From positions 248,001-312,000 of the forward strand of contig NZ_MSPW01000001.1 of the NCBI RefSeq assembly GCF_001955655.1: a stretch of 64,000 nucleotides of DNA. Reading direction: 5' to 3'. The translations under genes and the position numbers were made by a program. The DNA comes from Viridibacillus arenosi (GTDB lineage: Bacteria; Bacillota; Bacilli; Bacillales_A; Planococcaceae). This document shows positions 63,085-64,000 of this stretch, piece after piece. How positions within the stretch are numbered: position 1 is the stretch's first letter; each line of letters opens with the position of its first letter. The notes under the pieces were generated by a model, which worked only from the letters and a program-made list of their open reading frames with translations, did no database searches and was not told the DNA's origin.

Positions 63085-64000
63085 TTATTTCCCTTCTAAC
63101 TGTTCTAATTCCCAAAATTCTAGGAATTCGATAAATTCATCTAAAGGTAATGGCTTTGAGTAATAGTATCCTTGAATCATATCACAGCCCATTTTACGTA
63201 ATAGCTGAACCTGTTCTCTTTGCTCTACTCCCTCAGCAATTACCTTCATATGTAAACGATGCGCCATCTGAATAATGGCATCTACTACTGCTTGTTTATC
63301 ATCTAACGAACATATATGTTGTATAAAACTACGATCAATTTTTAAATAATTTAATGGAAACTGCACTAAATAGCTAAGAGAAGAATAGCCTGTTCCAAAA
63401 TCATCTATTGACAGTTTAAAACCTAATTGCTTTAAGAGTACTAATTTTCGAATCGTTTCTTTTTCACTGTTCATAACCGTACGCTCAGTTAGCTCAATTT
63501 CAAAATAATGCGCAGGGCAATTATTTCTCTCTAATATTTGCATTATGGATTCAATGAAATTACTTTGATGAAAGTGAATACTCGATATATTCAATGCTAT
63601 TGGCATATTTTTTATATTTTTTGATTTTAGTTTTAGATAGTCCTGGCATGCACGATTAATAATACATTCACTAATCGGAATTATTAAACCTGTTTCCTCC
63701 GCATAAGGGATAAATTCACCTGGTGAGACGAAGCCTAATTTTTCATTTTGCCAGCGTACTAAAGCTTCCACTCCTACGATTGCACCAGTTGTAACGGAAA
63801 CTTTGGGTTGATAATGTAATTCGAAGCTGTCATTTTCTATAGCTTTTCGTAACTCGTTATCTAGGAGCAACACACGTTTGCTATCTGTTTGTAGTTCGTC
63901 AAAGTAAAAAGAAAATTGACCTCTGCCATTCTGCTTTGCAAAATACATTGCCTTATCAGCTTTGGTTAATAATACTTCCGTATCATCTCCATCATGCGGA
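63085..64000 (-). CDS. GGDEF–EAL protein, 3' part (cut by window edge)
   Basis: The frame is open to the right edge. It begins with the tail of a GGDEF domain (HDGDDTEVLLTKADKAMYFAKQNGRG) and continues with a complete EAL phosphodiesterase domain: GVEALVRWQ (EAL), NISSIHF, ELTERTVM, DDFGTGYSSL, KIDRSFI, DAIIQMAH and EGVEQREQ. All catalytic metal ligands appear present, so it should hydrolyse c-di-GMP. The state of its GGDEF motif and any sensor domain lies outside the window. Confidence 0.93.
   Translation of the reverse strand, partial: PHDGDDTEVLLTKADKAMYFAKQNGRGQFSFYFDELQTDSKRVLLLDNELRKAIENDSFELHYQPKVSVTTGAIVGVEALVRWQNEKLGFVSPGEFIPYAEETGLIIPISECIINRACQDYLKLKSKNIKNMPIALNISSIHFHQSNFIESIMQILERNNCPAHYFEIELTERTVMNSEKETIRKLVLLKQLGFKLSIDDFGTGYSSLSYLVQFPLNYLKIDRSFIQHICSLDDKQAVVDAIIQMAHRLHMKVIAEGVEQREQVQLLRKMGCDMIQGYYYSKPLPLDEFIEFLEFWELEQLEGK

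Overview
The window reads as chromosome of a low-GC, endospore-forming member of the Bacillales. The order dynA–M32 carboxypeptidase–DinG-like helicase–THUMP methyltransferase, a YjcZ-type sporulation peptide, a type II pantothenate kinase, a Ku/LigD locus and a Bacillus-type prolyl 4-hydroxylase all fit. A Planococcaceae genus such as Solibacillus or Lysinibacillus is my best guess, but that is inference. I see no rRNA, tRNA, CRISPR array or intact transposase.

Region 1 (1-8 kb) mixes core genes with decay. mnmA is intact, but a cysteine desulfurase gene just upstream of it is wrecked. An ArsR–DsbA–metallo-hydrolase operon is intact. A monovalent cation antiporter gene is broken and lies between two ~195 bp direct repeats copied from the arsR 5' end. 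ligD carries an in-frame stop and has lost its 3' part, while the divergent ku gene is intact.

Region 2 (8-23 kb) is an accessory stretch rich in small, secreted or unknown proteins, dispersed intergenic repeats, a lipoprotein stub and two dead tyrosine recombinases. Its centre (11.9-13.8 kb) holds what I consider the main discovery. A PlcR-like RRNPP regulator faces a short 48-codon gene for a Sec-exported propeptide with a PapR-like tail. A 28 bp element in their shared promoter recurs with one mismatch upstream of a neighbouring secreted protein gene. In both places it lies exactly 20 bp from a -10 box. This looks like a self-contained peptide quorum-sensing module with a dedicated secreted output.

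Region 3 (23-47.6 kb) is mostly housekeeping metabolism. It holds a cold-shock protein, a CNNM-type transporter, aspartate kinase, an RNase H-like protein, MarR-controlled MFS and SDR units with visible operators, CoaW, a YtcJ-like amidohydrolase, a squalene/phytoene-synthase-fold protein, a serine hydrolase, a YaiI-family protein followed by a wrecked D-serine dehydratase gene, GdhA, a stand-alone PurC-like protein, PepF, TerC, a rhodanese and the two-GTPase dynamin DynA.

Region 4 (47.6-64 kb) begins with a short transcript encoding a 29-aa membrane peptide, whose promoter is overlaid by a Fur box. It continues with CheX, a ba3-type cytochrome oxidase operon, a signalling trio (hybrid kinase, CheR, response regulator–PP2C phosphatase), a CMD-family protein, the carboxypeptidase, the helicase, the methyltransferase, and the 3' part of a GGDEF–EAL gene cut by the right edge.
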